7,403 nucleotides of DNA from Sulfurovum sp. (GTDB lineage: Bacteria > Campylobacterota > Campylobacteria > Campylobacterales > Sulfurovaceae): NCBI GenBank assembly GCA_015493425.1, contig WGDG01000235.1, forward strand, positions 1-7,403. The letters run 5' to 3'. The translations under genes were made by a program, and so were the position numbers. The notes under the pieces were generated by a model. It saw only the letters and a list, made by a program, of their open reading frames with translations. It searched no databases and was not told where the DNA came from. Below are positions 1 through 6,091 of the stretch, piece after piece (the stretch's first letter is position 1; each line of letters starts with the position of its first letter).

Positions 1-948
1 AAAGCAAAAAGTGCCGGATTGGTCGCGATACCTGCTGACAAAGCTGAACTGAAAAAGCTGATCGACCCCAAAAAAACAGTAACACCGGAACGTGTCGAGC
101 TTGGTAAAAAACTCTATTTTGATCCACGTCTTTCGAAGAGTGAACTGATTTCATGCAACACCTGCCACAATTTGGCAACCGGTGGTGTCGACGGAGTACC
201 TGCTGCTCATGGTCACATGTGGAGAGCCAACCCTCATCATCTCAATTCACCTACAGTCTACAATGCTGTTTTTGCAAAAAGACAGTTTTGGGACGGACGG
301 AGTCCTGACCTTGAAGACCAGGCAAAAGGCCCGACGCTGGCTACACCGGAAATGGCAGCTACACCTTCTCTCATTGAAGCACGTGTCAACTCCATGCCCG
401 AATATGTAACAGCATTCAAGAAAGCATACGGAAAAGATGCCAAAGTCAATTTTGATACCATTACCAAAACCATTGGTATTTTTGAAAGAACGCTGGTAAC
501 ACCTTCCCGCTTCGATGATTTCCTCAACGGAAAGGCTGACGCTCTCACAAAAGCGGAGAAAGAGGGCTTGAAAGTTTTCATTGACCAGGGATGTACAGCC
601 TGTCATAACGGTATTGCACTGGGTGGAAGTATGCAGAAGTTCCCGCTTGTCAAACCGTATAAATATGCCAATATCGGTGACTTCAAAGGTGACAAGAACG
701 GTATGGTGAAAGTACCGACACTCAGAAACATCACGGAAACTGCACCATATTTCCATAATGGTGCAGTCTGGTCGCTGAAAGAGGCTGTACAGATCATGGG
801 CGAAACACAGCTTGGCAAAAAGATCTCTGATGCAGATGCCGAGAAGATCGTTACATTCTTCAAAGCGCTCAAAGGACGTAAACCGGCCATTGAGTTCCCT
901 CAGCTGCCGGCAGTAACGGCCAAAACACCGAAGCCTGACTTGAACTGA
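1..948 (+). CDS. Diheme cytochrome c peroxidase (5' end outside window)
   Basis: Periplasmic enzyme that reduces hydrogen peroxide to water with electrons from c-type cytochromes. The frame is open from base 1; the TTG at 19 is an internal Leu, so the signal peptide and true start lie upstream. Two heme-binding CXXCH motifs are visible: SCNTCH (Cys codons 154 and 163, His 166), the low-potential peroxidatic heme, and GCTACH (Cys codons 592 and 601, His 604), the electron-accepting heme. By comparison with the Pseudomonas enzyme (family knowledge), the His at 214-216 is the distal ligand removed on activation, the Glu in TPEMA is the catalytic acid, FWDGR carries the conserved Trp, and the Met in IMGETQLG (796-798) is the distal ligand of the second heme. 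The C-terminus ending PKPDLN looks complete. A MauG-like role is less likely because the whole CcpA pattern is present. The gene is followed by a hairpin 6 nt after the stop. Confidence 0.95.
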   Translation, partial: KAKSAGLVAIPADKAELKKLIDPKKTVTPERVELGKKLYFDPRLSKSELISCNTCHNLATGGVDGVPAAHGHMWRANPHHLNSPTVYNAVFAKRQFWDGRSPDLEDQAKGPTLATPEMAATPSLIEARVNSMPEYVTAFKKAYGKDAKVNFDTITKTIGIFERTLVTPSRFDDFLNGKADALTKAEKEGLKVFIDQGCTACHNGIALGGSMQKFPLVKPYKYANIGDFKGDKNGMVKVPTLRNITETAPYFHNGAVWSLKEAVQIMGETQLGKKISDADAEKIVTFFKALKGRKPAIEFPQLPAVTAKTPKPDLN

Positions 949-954
949 CCAACT

Positions 955-974
955 GACACTGCCTTTGCAGTGTC
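955..974 (+). terminator. Perfect 8-bp hairpin after the peroxidase gene
   Basis: GACACTGC (955-962) pairs perfectly with GCAGTGTC (967-974) around the loop CTTT, starting 6 nt after the peroxidase stop codon. The position and stability fit a 3'-end structure. No T-run follows, so it may be a processing or stabilising hairpin rather than a classical intrinsic terminator. Confidence 0.5.
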
Positions 975-1090
975 CGGAAACGTCTCTATGTATCTCCCGG
1001 TACAGGGTAGCCAAATTTCTTCTTCCTATTTATGAAATTTCTCCCTCCCCCCTCGGCTGCCCTGTCCGGGAGTTACATGGAGACCTTCCG
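975..1090 (+). repeat. 116-nt imperfect palindrome (long hairpin)
   Basis: The main stem pairs 982-1012 with 1055-1084: 27 Watson-Crick pairs, two U-G wobbles (987/1079, 1008/1059), one T-T mismatch (993/1073) and one bulged T (1001). Outside it, CGGAA (975-979) pairs with TTCCG (1086-1090). Inside, AAATTTC (1013-1019) pairs with GAAATTT (1034-1040), leaving a C-rich side loop at 1041-1054. It starts directly after the 955-974 hairpin. No coding potential is evident and no target-site duplication is seen at its ends. It could be a MITE- or REP-like mobile palindrome, a structured small RNA, or a strong mRNA 3' end. Both wobbles are U-G in the + strand transcript and would be A-C in the other strand, which weakly favours a + strand RNA. 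Confidence 0.75.
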
Positions 1091-1128
1091 TATTTCTTTG
1101 CATCTTCATTCCCTTTTATACACACTTT

Positions 1129-1137
1129 TGTTATGAT
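1129..1137 (+). promoter_or_regulatory. Extended -10 promoter of nnrS
   Basis: TG (1129-1130), one spacer base, then TATGAT (1132-1137) forms an extended -10 element, preceded by a T-rich stretch (about 1091-1128) and no good -35. Weak -35 boxes and T-rich upstream DNA are typical of sigma-70 promoters in Campylobacterota. Transcription would begin near 1144, giving a 5' leader of about 25 nt. No inverted repeat for a CRP/FNR-type regulator was recognised nearby. Confidence 0.5.
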
Positions 1138-1156
1138 ATGCTTTTCATCATCACCC

Positions 1157-1161
1157 AAAGG
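1157..1161 (+). promoter_or_regulatory. Ribosome binding site fixing the nnrS start
   Basis: AAAGG lies 7 nt before the ATG at 1169. It decides the start: the frame is open further upstream to an ATG at 965, but that extension would run through the long hairpin and encode no family-like sequence. Confidence 0.65.
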
Positions 1162-1168
1162 TATCTCT

Positions 1169-2359
1169 ATGCACATGCAATTTAGTGAAGAAGCCCAGAA
1201 ACACTACTTTTTTTCACAGCCTCACCAGCCCTTTTTTCTGCTTGCTTTCATCAATGCCATCGTAACAATGCTCATTTTCATGCTCTCGTTCAAAGGCGTT
1301 ATGCATTTGGGTATTGCACCTTCGACTTTCCATGCCTACAGTATGTTCTACCTTGTATTTACCCCGGCATTTACTGCCTTTTTGTTTACTACTTTCCCCC
1401 GCTTCACAGCCACACCCGCTATACCCCAAACAACCTATATGCGGGTTTTCAGTCTCTTCTATCTCGGTGCGGTACTCTTCGTACTTGGCAGCATTGTCTC
1501 CCCCCTGCTTTCGTATGCCGGGATGTTCCTGCTCTTTGCCGGACACAGTATGGTGTTCCTGACACTGCGTAACATTTATAAAACAGCCGCCATGCCCGAT
1601 ACCCATGATGTTTTCTGGATTCTTAGTGCCATGGGCTGGGGACTTTTGTCACACTTCATCTTTATTGCCGCTTCACTCTTTTACATGCCTCTTTTGGGAC
1701 TTTCCACAGAAATTGCCGTCTATCTCTACCTCTTTTTACTCACTTTCTCGGTTGCTCAGCGTATGGTACCCTTCTTTTCGCATGTGATGCACGAAAAAAA
1801 TATGACGCTGCTGCGTAATGTCTTTATACTGCTTTTGCTGCATGTCATTCTTGAAGGTATCTACACCGACAGTTCCTTTATTGTCGATCTGCTCCTGGCC
1901 TACATCATCGGCAAAGAGATACTCTCATGGAACCTTCCCTTCCCCAATCCAAATCCATTGCTGTGGATCCTTCATCTGGCACTTTACTGGGTACCCGTCG
2001 CCTTTCTCTTCGGTGCTATGGCCAACCTCACCCGTATGCTTACAGGCACTACGTTTCTACAGCTGGACATCCATGTGCTGATGCTGGGATTTGTCTTTAC
2101 GATGCTCATCGGCTTCGGTACCCGCGTCACCATCGGGCATTCAGGCAATATGATGCAGGCCGGTATGTGGGAAAAAGTACTTTTTAACTGGACGCAGGTT
2201 GTCGTGGTCTTACGCCTCTTTGTCTCTGTAGCTGCCGCTTTCGGATGGAATTTTATGATTCTCTTTGACATCTCTGCAACCGCCTGGATGCTGATGTTCA
2301 TCCTCTGTGGCATCCGTTTTTTTGCTGTTCTCATCAATGGGAAAAAACTACAGCCGTAA
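1169..2359 (+). CDS. nnrS: NnrS family heme/copper membrane protein
   Basis: A 396-residue polytopic inner-membrane protein of normal NnrS length. Family members bind heme and copper and protect against nitric oxide stress, often with denitrification genes; the exact chemistry is unsettled. Features that identify it are the N-terminal hydrophobic helix after FSQPHQPFF, FHAYSMFY with His55, FPRFTATPAIPQ (about 76-87), AQRMVPFFSH (about 196-205), and the signature DIHVLMLGFVFTMLIGFGTR then VTIGHSGN (about 300-326), whose His302 and His324 are plausible metal ligands. About a dozen hydrophobic helices fill the chain. It stands alone between hairpins with its own extended -10 promoter, so it is probably a single-gene unit. 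Its proximity to the peroxidase suggests a shared theme of reactive oxygen and nitrogen defence (inference). Confidence 0.92.
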   Translation: MHMQFSEEAQKHYFFSQPHQPFFLLAFINAIVTMLIFMLSFKGVMHLGIAPSTFHAYSMFYLVFTPAFTAFLFTTFPRFTATPAIPQTTYMRVFSLFYLGAVLFVLGSIVSPLLSYAGMFLLFAGHSMVFLTLRNIYKTAAMPDTHDVFWILSAMGWGLLSHFIFIAASLFYMPLLGLSTEIAVYLYLFLLTFSVAQRMVPFFSHVMHEKNMTLLRNVFILLLLHVILEGIYTDSSFIVDLLLAYIIGKEILSWNLPFPNPNPLLWILHLALYWVPVAFLFGAMANLTRMLTGTTFLQLDIHVLMLGFVFTMLIGFGTRVTIGHSGNMMQAGMWEKVLFNWTQVVVVLRLFVSVAAAFGWNFMILFDISATAWMLMFILCGIRFFAVLINGKKLQP

Positions 2360-2371
2360 CCGAACGGCTGT
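2350..2371 (+). terminator. Hairpin over the nnrS stop codon
   Basis: CAGCCGT (2351-2357) pairs with ACGGCTG (2364-2370), extended by A2350-T2371, with a 6-nt loop. An A-rich run precedes it and TTAATGTTT follows, a weak U-tract. The TAA stop of nnrS (2357-2359) lies at the stem/loop boundary. It probably ends the nnrS transcript just before the next promoter. Confidence 0.55.
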
Positions 2372-2392
2372 TAATGTTTCACGCTCCTGCTA

Positions 2393-2401
2393 TGGTATAA
2401 T
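2393..2401 (+). promoter_or_regulatory. Perfect extended -10 promoter of the three-gene operon
   Basis: TG (2393-2394), one base, then TATAAT (2396-2401) is a consensus extended -10. Only 7 nt separate it from the ATG at 2409, so the predicted transcription start falls on or next to the A of the start codon. There is no convincing -35, as is usual for extended -10 and Campylobacterota promoters. Confidence 0.65.
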
Positions 2402-2408
2402 CCATACT

Positions 2409-3170
2409 ATGAAACAATTACTCTATACCCTCATATTTGGTGGCCTGCTCTTTGCCGCCACCCCCGAACAGGTAGACCGCTATCTTAGTGTCTCCAACGC
2501 AGACGAGCAGCTGCTCGAACTCGAATCTCAGTTTAGCCAAATGCAGGAGAACATCAACCGTATCAGTACGGAAGACGACCCTGAAAGCTACGATATGCAG
2601 ATGCTTCCCATCCGCTTCAAAGCGTACCTGCAAAAGCATATCAGCGAAGATGAGATGGAGCAGATTTTAAAACTCTATAAAAATGTCATTCTGCTGCAGT
2701 TTGTCTCGGCAACCGCAGATGAAATGCCGGATGCAAAAACAGTAGAAGCCTACATTAAAACGCTGAAATCCGATCCGGAATCCGGTACGCGTATCGACCT
2801 TGTCAAAAAGATTACCTCGCAAATGTATGACAAATCTTCTATGGCACTGATGTTCGACAAACTCATTAAACCGCTGATGCTTAACGCGCCAGGAGGGGAC
2901 AAACTCGACCCAAAACTCCTGGAAAAGAGCCGTGAAATCTATCTTAAACGTATGGAAAAAGAGACACAGGATGAAGTGCTTTATGCGACAAGAGACTTTA
3001 CTTTCGAAGAGCTTGAGCAACTGGAAAAAATCTCACATGATCCGGCAATTTCCATAGAGACAAAAGCGGTTTTCGGAGCAACTGCCTATGCGCTTGAAGC
3101 CTTTTTCCTTTCCCTCTCCAAGCGTTATGACATTGCCAAACACCAGTCACCCCAGAAGCCGGCACAGTGA
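2409..3170 (+). CDS. Secreted helical protein, possibly DUF2059-like
   Basis: A 253-residue protein starting with a signal peptide (Lys2, hydrophobic core about 4-15, likely cleavage after FAA around residue 17), so periplasmic or surface-associated. This start is chosen because it begins the signal peptide. No Shine-Dalgarno precedes it, which fits a leaderless mRNA. The rest is charged and probably all helical, with no recognisable catalytic motif. Two stretches look alike: residues 73-90 (YLQKHISEDEMEQILKLY) and 192-208 (YATRDFTFEELEQLEKI), each preceded by a helix-rich segment. This suggests an internal duplication of a DUF2059-like module (tentative). It is the first gene of an operon; its TGA overlaps the GTG of the phosphatase gene by 4 nt. 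Function unknown. Confidence 0.85.
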   Translation: MKQLLYTLIFGGLLFAATPEQVDRYLSVSNADEQLLELESQFSQMQENINRISTEDDPESYDMQMLPIRFKAYLQKHISEDEMEQILKLYKNVILLQFVSATADEMPDAKTVEAYIKTLKSDPESGTRIDLVKKITSQMYDKSSMALMFDKLIKPLMLNAPGGDKLDPKLLEKSREIYLKRMEKETQDEVLYATRDFTFEELEQLEKISHDPAISIETKAVFGATAYALEAFFLSLSKRYDIAKHQSPQKPAQ

Positions 3171-3988
3171 AACCACTCTACATCACAGACCTTGACCACA
3201 CCTTTCTTCGCTCTGATCTGAGTCTAAGCCCTTTTAGCATTGAAGCATGGAACACAAAGGCACAAAGTGCACTCATGGGAATTGCCACAGCACGCAGTTT
3301 CACCAAGTCAAAAGAGATGCTCTCACCGCTGCACATCAATGCACCGATGATCCTGCTCGACGGGGCGATCATCGTCACCCCTGAGCAAGAACTCATTGAC
3401 CTTAAAACCCTTGACCAGGAGACGGGTGATGCCATTGTGCAGCTTGGACTGGAATATGACATTGACCCTTTCATTATTGGGCTCAAGGACAGCAGTCTCA
3501 ATGAGTCCTTCCTCTATCCGCGCAAACTCAACGACTATCAAAAAGAGGTACTCAAAGGCTACAGGGACGACCCGCGTATGCAGTTCAATCCGCATAACCG
3601 GACGATGGAACAGAACCTCAAGATCGTCTATTTCGGCTATGAGGAGCAGTTGCGGCCTCTCTATGAAGCACTTATCTCTGCTTTTGGCGACAGCATAGAG
3701 GCAAAACTCTCACCAGAAAAGTACGGTGGCGGATGGTTTCTAACCCTGCTGCATCCGGAGGGCGACAAGGCGCACGCCCTCAAAAAAGTAATGGAGTATC
3801 TGGGAAGAGCACCTTCGGAAGTTACAGTATTTGGTGATTCGGTAAACGATGTGGGGATGTTCAAGCTTGCAGGCACTTCTGTTGCCGTGGCAAATGCGCT
3901 TGAAGAGGTCAAAGCCGTCGCCGATGTGGTACTGCCGCATACCAACGACGAGGATGCGGTAGCGCACTATCTTCGACAACGCAAATGA
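3167..3988 (+). CDS. Cof-type HAD-IIB phosphatase
   Basis: A 273-residue cytoplasmic hydrolase with all four HAD motifs: motif I DLDHT (Asp8 nucleophile, Asp10 acid/base), motif II Thr41 in GIATARS, motif III Lys201 in GDKAHALKK, and motif IV GDSVND (223-228) binding magnesium. The cap domain lies between motifs II and III (about 80-190), the HAD-IIB layout of Cof/YbiV-type sugar phosphatases and mannosyl-3-phosphoglycerate phosphatase. The substrate cannot be read from the sequence. The start is GTG at 3167, within a GTGA overlap with the upstream stop, and is the only start that keeps motif I near the N-terminus. It overlaps the next gene by ATGA, so its translation is probably coupled on both sides. 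Confidence 0.9.
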   Translation: MKPLYITDLDHTFLRSDLSLSPFSIEAWNTKAQSALMGIATARSFTKSKEMLSPLHINAPMILLDGAIIVTPEQELIDLKTLDQETGDAIVQLGLEYDIDPFIIGLKDSSLNESFLYPRKLNDYQKEVLKGYRDDPRMQFNPHNRTMEQNLKIVYFGYEEQLRPLYEALISAFGDSIEAKLSPEKYGGGWFLTLLHPEGDKAHALKKVMEYLGRAPSEVTVFGDSVNDVGMFKLAGTSVAVANALEEVKAVADVVLPHTNDEDAVAHYLRQRK

Positions 3989-4326
3989 ATACACTTCTGG
4001 TAACCCATTATGAAACGACACTGAACATCTTGGCGTTTTTACCACTGCTATTTATTATGCTGACCTATCTCTGTGTACGAAAACTTGGATGGATATATCG
4101 CTATATGGTGATGGTACTGCTTGGTTGGGGATTGCTCTTTGCGGACGTTCTGCTTATACAGCATCTTGCCGCAACATATGCACCATCAGCCAGACTGAGA
4201 GAGCATGCGGCTTCCGAAGATGGTGCTTCAACAGTATTTGTCTATCTTTTTGGATGGATCATTCCACTTGCGATAACACTCACTCTGGATATGATCAGAT
4301 GGGTGTGGAGATTTTTTGCAAAATAG
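3985..4326 (+). CDS. Small three-helix membrane protein, unknown
   Basis: A 113-residue protein with three predicted membrane helices (about residues 13-30, 38-60 and 84-104) and a polar loop at about 62-82. I do not recognise a family. It starts inside an ATGA overlap with the phosphatase stop and has no own promoter, so it is expressed with the two upstream genes. It ends in TAG, 6 nt from the stop codon of the convergent lipoprotein gene. Confidence 0.8.
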   Translation: MNTLLVTHYETTLNILAFLPLLFIMLTYLCVRKLGWIYRYMVMVLLGWGLLFADVLLIQHLAATYAPSARLREHAASEDGASTVFVYLFGWIIPLAITLTLDMIRWVWRFFAK

Positions 4327-4335
4327 CGATCGCTA
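4324..4335. other. 12-bp palindrome joining two convergent stop codons
   Basis: TAGCGATCGCTA is a perfect palindrome. Its left TAG is the stop of the + strand membrane gene and its right CTA is the TAG stop of the - strand lipoprotein gene. The core is GCGATCGC. There is no T-run or loop for a terminator, so the two transcripts probably run into each other. Confidence 0.7.
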
Positions 4336-4671
4336 CTTTACAGGATGCGCACACCCAATAAGGCCTTTTTGTGCCAGCTCTTTATGAATGTTCGGGTTCC
4401 CCTCTTTGATCGCTTTGGCAATCTTCGCCTGGGCATCCCGGGCATCCCACAATACATCTCCCTGCTTACAGTCGCTTACACCAGACTTTTTGTAGAACTC
4501 AATCTCTTTTTTTGTCGCCAAATGCGGTGACGGTTTCGCTCCTTCAGGAATATTAAACTTCTTTCCGTCGATCGTCTGTACCGATGTCACTGCCGGGTCG
4601 AATTTCGGCTCTGTCTGGGCACATCCTGCTATCAAAAGTGCTGCTGCCGCGATTGCTGTAACTGTTTTCAT
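4333..4671 (-). CDS. Small lipoprotein, unknown function
   Basis: A 112-residue protein with a lipoprotein signal: Lys2, hydrophobic stretch 4-15 and lipobox IAGC with Cys17 as the lipidated residue. The mature chain of 96 residues is polar and helical and has two further cysteines, in SDCKQ and near the end in IGCAHP, which could form a disulfide in the periplasm. The ATG at 4671 is preferred over a TTG 15 nt upstream because it has a well-spaced GAGGAG ribosome site and begins the signal peptide directly. It lies 62 nt after murU with its own -10, so it may be independent of the recycling genes. No family recognised. A 9-bp tandem duplication inside it encodes DAR/DAQ. Confidence 0.85.
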   Translation of the reverse strand: MKTVTAIAAAALLIAGCAQTEPKFDPAVTSVQTIDGKKFNIPEGAKPSPHLATKKEIEFYKKSGVSDCKQGDVLWDARDAQAKIAKAIKEGNPNIHKELAQKGLIGCAHPVK

Positions 4672-4678
4672 CTCTATT

Positions 4679-4684
4679 CTCCTC
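4679..4684 (-). promoter_or_regulatory. Ribosome binding site fixing the lipoprotein start
   Basis: GAGGAG on the - strand sits 7 nt before the ATG at 4671. A start at the in-frame TTG at 4686 would place this site inside the gene and leave that codon without one. Confidence 0.7.
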
Positions 4685-4698
4685 AATCTGTTTTAGAT

Positions 4699-4704
4699 AT
4701 TATA
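4699..4704 (-). promoter_or_regulatory. -10 element upstream of the lipoprotein gene
   Basis: TATAAT on the - strand, between the murU stop and the lipoprotein start, would start transcription near 4692 and give a leader of about 20 nt. No clear -35 or TG extension is seen. Confidence 0.45.
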
Positions 4705-4733
4705 GTCTTTCCGGATTAAACTTTTCCTTCTGC

Positions 4734-5405
4734 CTAATAGCGATTGAAAAGCATACTATTCAAGATCTCAAGCCTCTGCGGGGTACCAATGTCGTACCAC
4801 TCCCCATCATACAATTCCGCCGTAACCCTGCCCTCTTTCATGGCCTCCCGAAGCAGCGGTGCCAGTGCACTTTTGCCATATGCAACCCCCTCGAAGAGTG
4901 CTGGGGAATAGTAGCCGATACCTGAGAAGGTGTACGCCGGTCTGTTCACCGCCTTACCGTCCTCTATGGCAAAATCGCCTTTGGGGTTATGTTCGGGGTT
5001 TGGCACCAGAATAAGATGCGCCAATATGCCGTCTTCAAGCGTCACCGATGCATCAAAGTCGTAGTCTGTCCAGACATCTCCATTAACAACAAGAAATGGA
5101 TCGGAGTCTTTCAGGTGCGGCAGTGCCTTGACGATGCCGCCGGCACTCTCCAGTCCTCCCTCCTCCTGCTCGTCAGAGTAGGTAATCTTCAATCCCCACT
5201 CTGAACCGTCACCCAACGCTTCTGGGATCATATAGCCAAGGTGGGCAATATTGATGACCACCTCTTTAAAGCCATAGTGCGCCAGCTTCTCCAGATGCCA
5301 CACAATCAGCGGTATGCCACCCACTTCAAGCAGCGGTTTTGGTGTATAGTCGGTCAGCGGCCGCATTCTGGAGCCCAGACCTGCGGCAAGTATCATCGCT
5401 TTCAT
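4734..5405 (-). CDS. murU: N-acetylmuramate-1-phosphate uridylyltransferase MurU
   Basis: A 223-residue nucleotidyltransferase that joins MurNAc-1-phosphate and UTP to give UDP-MurNAc, the last step of the AmgK/MurU cell-wall recycling route in the cytoplasm. It has the Rossmann-type signature MILAAGLGSRMRPLT then TPKPL (Lys23) at residues 4-25, VNGDVWTDYD (108-116) with the metal-binding Asp110, FSGIGYYSPALFEG (160-173), APLLREAM (182-189), and the C-terminal YDIGTPQRL (204-212). Length and motifs match Pseudomonas MurU from memory, better than the longer RmlA, GalU or GlmU enzymes. A related sugar-nucleotide enzyme such as a mannose-1-phosphate guanylyltransferase is the alternative, but amgK and anmK upstream settle it. 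The start codon overlaps the hepT stop (ATGA), so its translation probably depends on hepT. Confidence 0.88.
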   Translation of the reverse strand: MKAMILAAGLGSRMRPLTDYTPKPLLEVGGIPLIVWHLEKLAHYGFKEVVINIAHLGYMIPEALGDGSEWGLKITYSDEQEEGGLESAGGIVKALPHLKDSDPFLVVNGDVWTDYDFDASVTLEDGILAHLILVPNPEHNPKGDFAIEDGKAVNRPAYTFSGIGYYSPALFEGVAYGKSALAPLLREAMKEGRVTAELYDGEWYDIGTPQRLEILNSMLFNRY

Positions 5406-5743
5406 ATGCTGTATCTTTCCAGTTTTGATTTCATCTCCGGCAAATATTCCTCAATCACCTTTTCGATCAGATACAGATCAACGCCATCATAGTCATGAAC
5501 AATAAAGTTTCTCGTTTCATAGGCGCCCTTACGTGTCTCTTCAAGGCCAAGGCGTTCTATTGTATCAGCATCAATTTTATTCAGCGTTTCTCCAATTTGT
5601 GAAACTGCCATCAAGAGTGCCAATTGTCCCTCCGTATCTTCCAGAGCATTTACAACACTACCGTGACGTTGTACAATAAACTCTATGTTTTGAATCATTT
5701 CCAGAAGAAAGTCAATCTGCACCGCAGTTTTTCGCTCAGACAT
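5402..5743 (-). CDS. hepT: HepT-like HEPN RNase toxin (type VII TA)
   Basis: A 113-residue, mostly helical HEPN (DUF86) protein. HepT toxins are RNases; the partner MntA silences them by adding AMP groups to the tyrosine of the active site. The active-site motif RX4HXY is intact as RNFIVHDY (Arg78, His83, Tyr85), with Tyr85 the expected AMPylated residue. Conserved helices around QIGETLNKID (about 49-58) also match the family. Its ATG lies within the end of mntA (8-nt overlap), placing the toxin second. Its TGA overlaps the murU start. There is no separate ribosome site of note, so expression is likely coupled to mntA. The intact catalytic residues argue against a dead remnant. Confidence 0.88.
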   Translation of the reverse strand: MSERKTAVQIDFLLEMIQNIEFIVQRHGSVVNALEDTEGQLALLMAVSQIGETLNKIDADTIERLGLEETRKGAYETRNFIVHDYDGVDLYLIEKVIEEYLPEMKSKLERYSI

Positions 5744-6038
5744 CTATTACCTTGGAGAGCATATGTTTTTTTGCAGTTTCTGAAAGTCCACGAAGTGCAA
5801 TGAGGTCAACCTCTTTGTGCAGTTTATCTGCCAAAAAACGCTTGATCTCGGCAATACGGCTAAAGGCGGTAAATCCGTGATAGCTTTGTGTGAAGTGCTC
5901 ATCTATATGATAGAGGATATCGACATCACTGCTGTCTGTATAATCGCCATGCGCATAAGAACCTACAATACCGTCTATTTTGAAGCCTTCACGATCAAGC
6001 TGCGGTTTAATCTCTCTGACTGCATTTACAATATCCAT
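5736..6038 (-). CDS. mntA: MntA-like nucleotidyltransferase antitoxin (type VII TA)
   Basis: A 100-residue minimal nucleotidyltransferase of the pol-beta superfamily. In the known pair it transfers AMP from ATP to HepT and neutralises it. The catalytic motif is GSYAHGDYTDSSDVDIL (residues 26-42): Gly26-Ser27, then Asp38 and Asp40 for metal binding. Asp78 in KEVDLI is the likely third acidic residue. The usual Arg of GSxARG is His30 here. Start ATG at 6038 has AAGG (6045-6048) 6 nt upstream. The gene begins 24 nt after amgK and carries its own promoter across the amgK stop. Antitoxin-first order differs from the toxin-first order of the Shewanella pair (family knowledge). Confidence 0.88.
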   Translation of the reverse strand: MDIVNAVREIKPQLDREGFKIDGIVGSYAHGDYTDSSDVDILYHIDEHFTQSYHGFTAFSRIAEIKRFLADKLHKEVDLIALRGLSETAKKHMLSKVIDV

Positions 6039-6061
6039 AGTGCACCTTTTTACTTTAGCAG

Positions 6062-6091
6062 ATTATACACTATCTTCCAGCCACTTGGCAA
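6062..6091 (-). promoter_or_regulatory. Near-consensus sigma-70 promoter of mntA-hepT
   Basis: On the - strand, TTGCCA (6086-6091, one mismatch to TTGACA) and TATAAT (6062-6067, perfect) are separated by 18 nt. The start would be near 6055, 17 nt before the mntA ATG. The promoter lies in the last codons of amgK and the amgK stop TAA is part of the -10 box. It would drive mntA, hepT and, by read-through, murU. Confidence 0.65.

Noticed and set aside
247..1014. Long - strand open frame (255 codons) opposite the peroxidase gene
   Set aside because: It is a Cys- and Arg-rich translation with no domain and lies antisense to a clear diheme peroxidase; it is a by-product of that gene's codon use.
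1041..1054. C-rich tract as a possible G-quadruplex on the - strand
   Set aside because: The complementary strand has only two separated G-runs, too few for a standard four-run quadruplex.
965..1168. N-terminal extension of nnrS from an ATG at 965
   Set aside because: It would translate the hairpin loop and long palindrome, and encodes no NnrS-like residues. The ATG at 1169 has a ribosome site and gives the normal family length.
2307..2408. Upstream start for the secreted protein within nnrS
   Set aside because: It would bury the signal peptide and overlap nnrS and its terminator; the ATG at 2409 follows a perfect -10.
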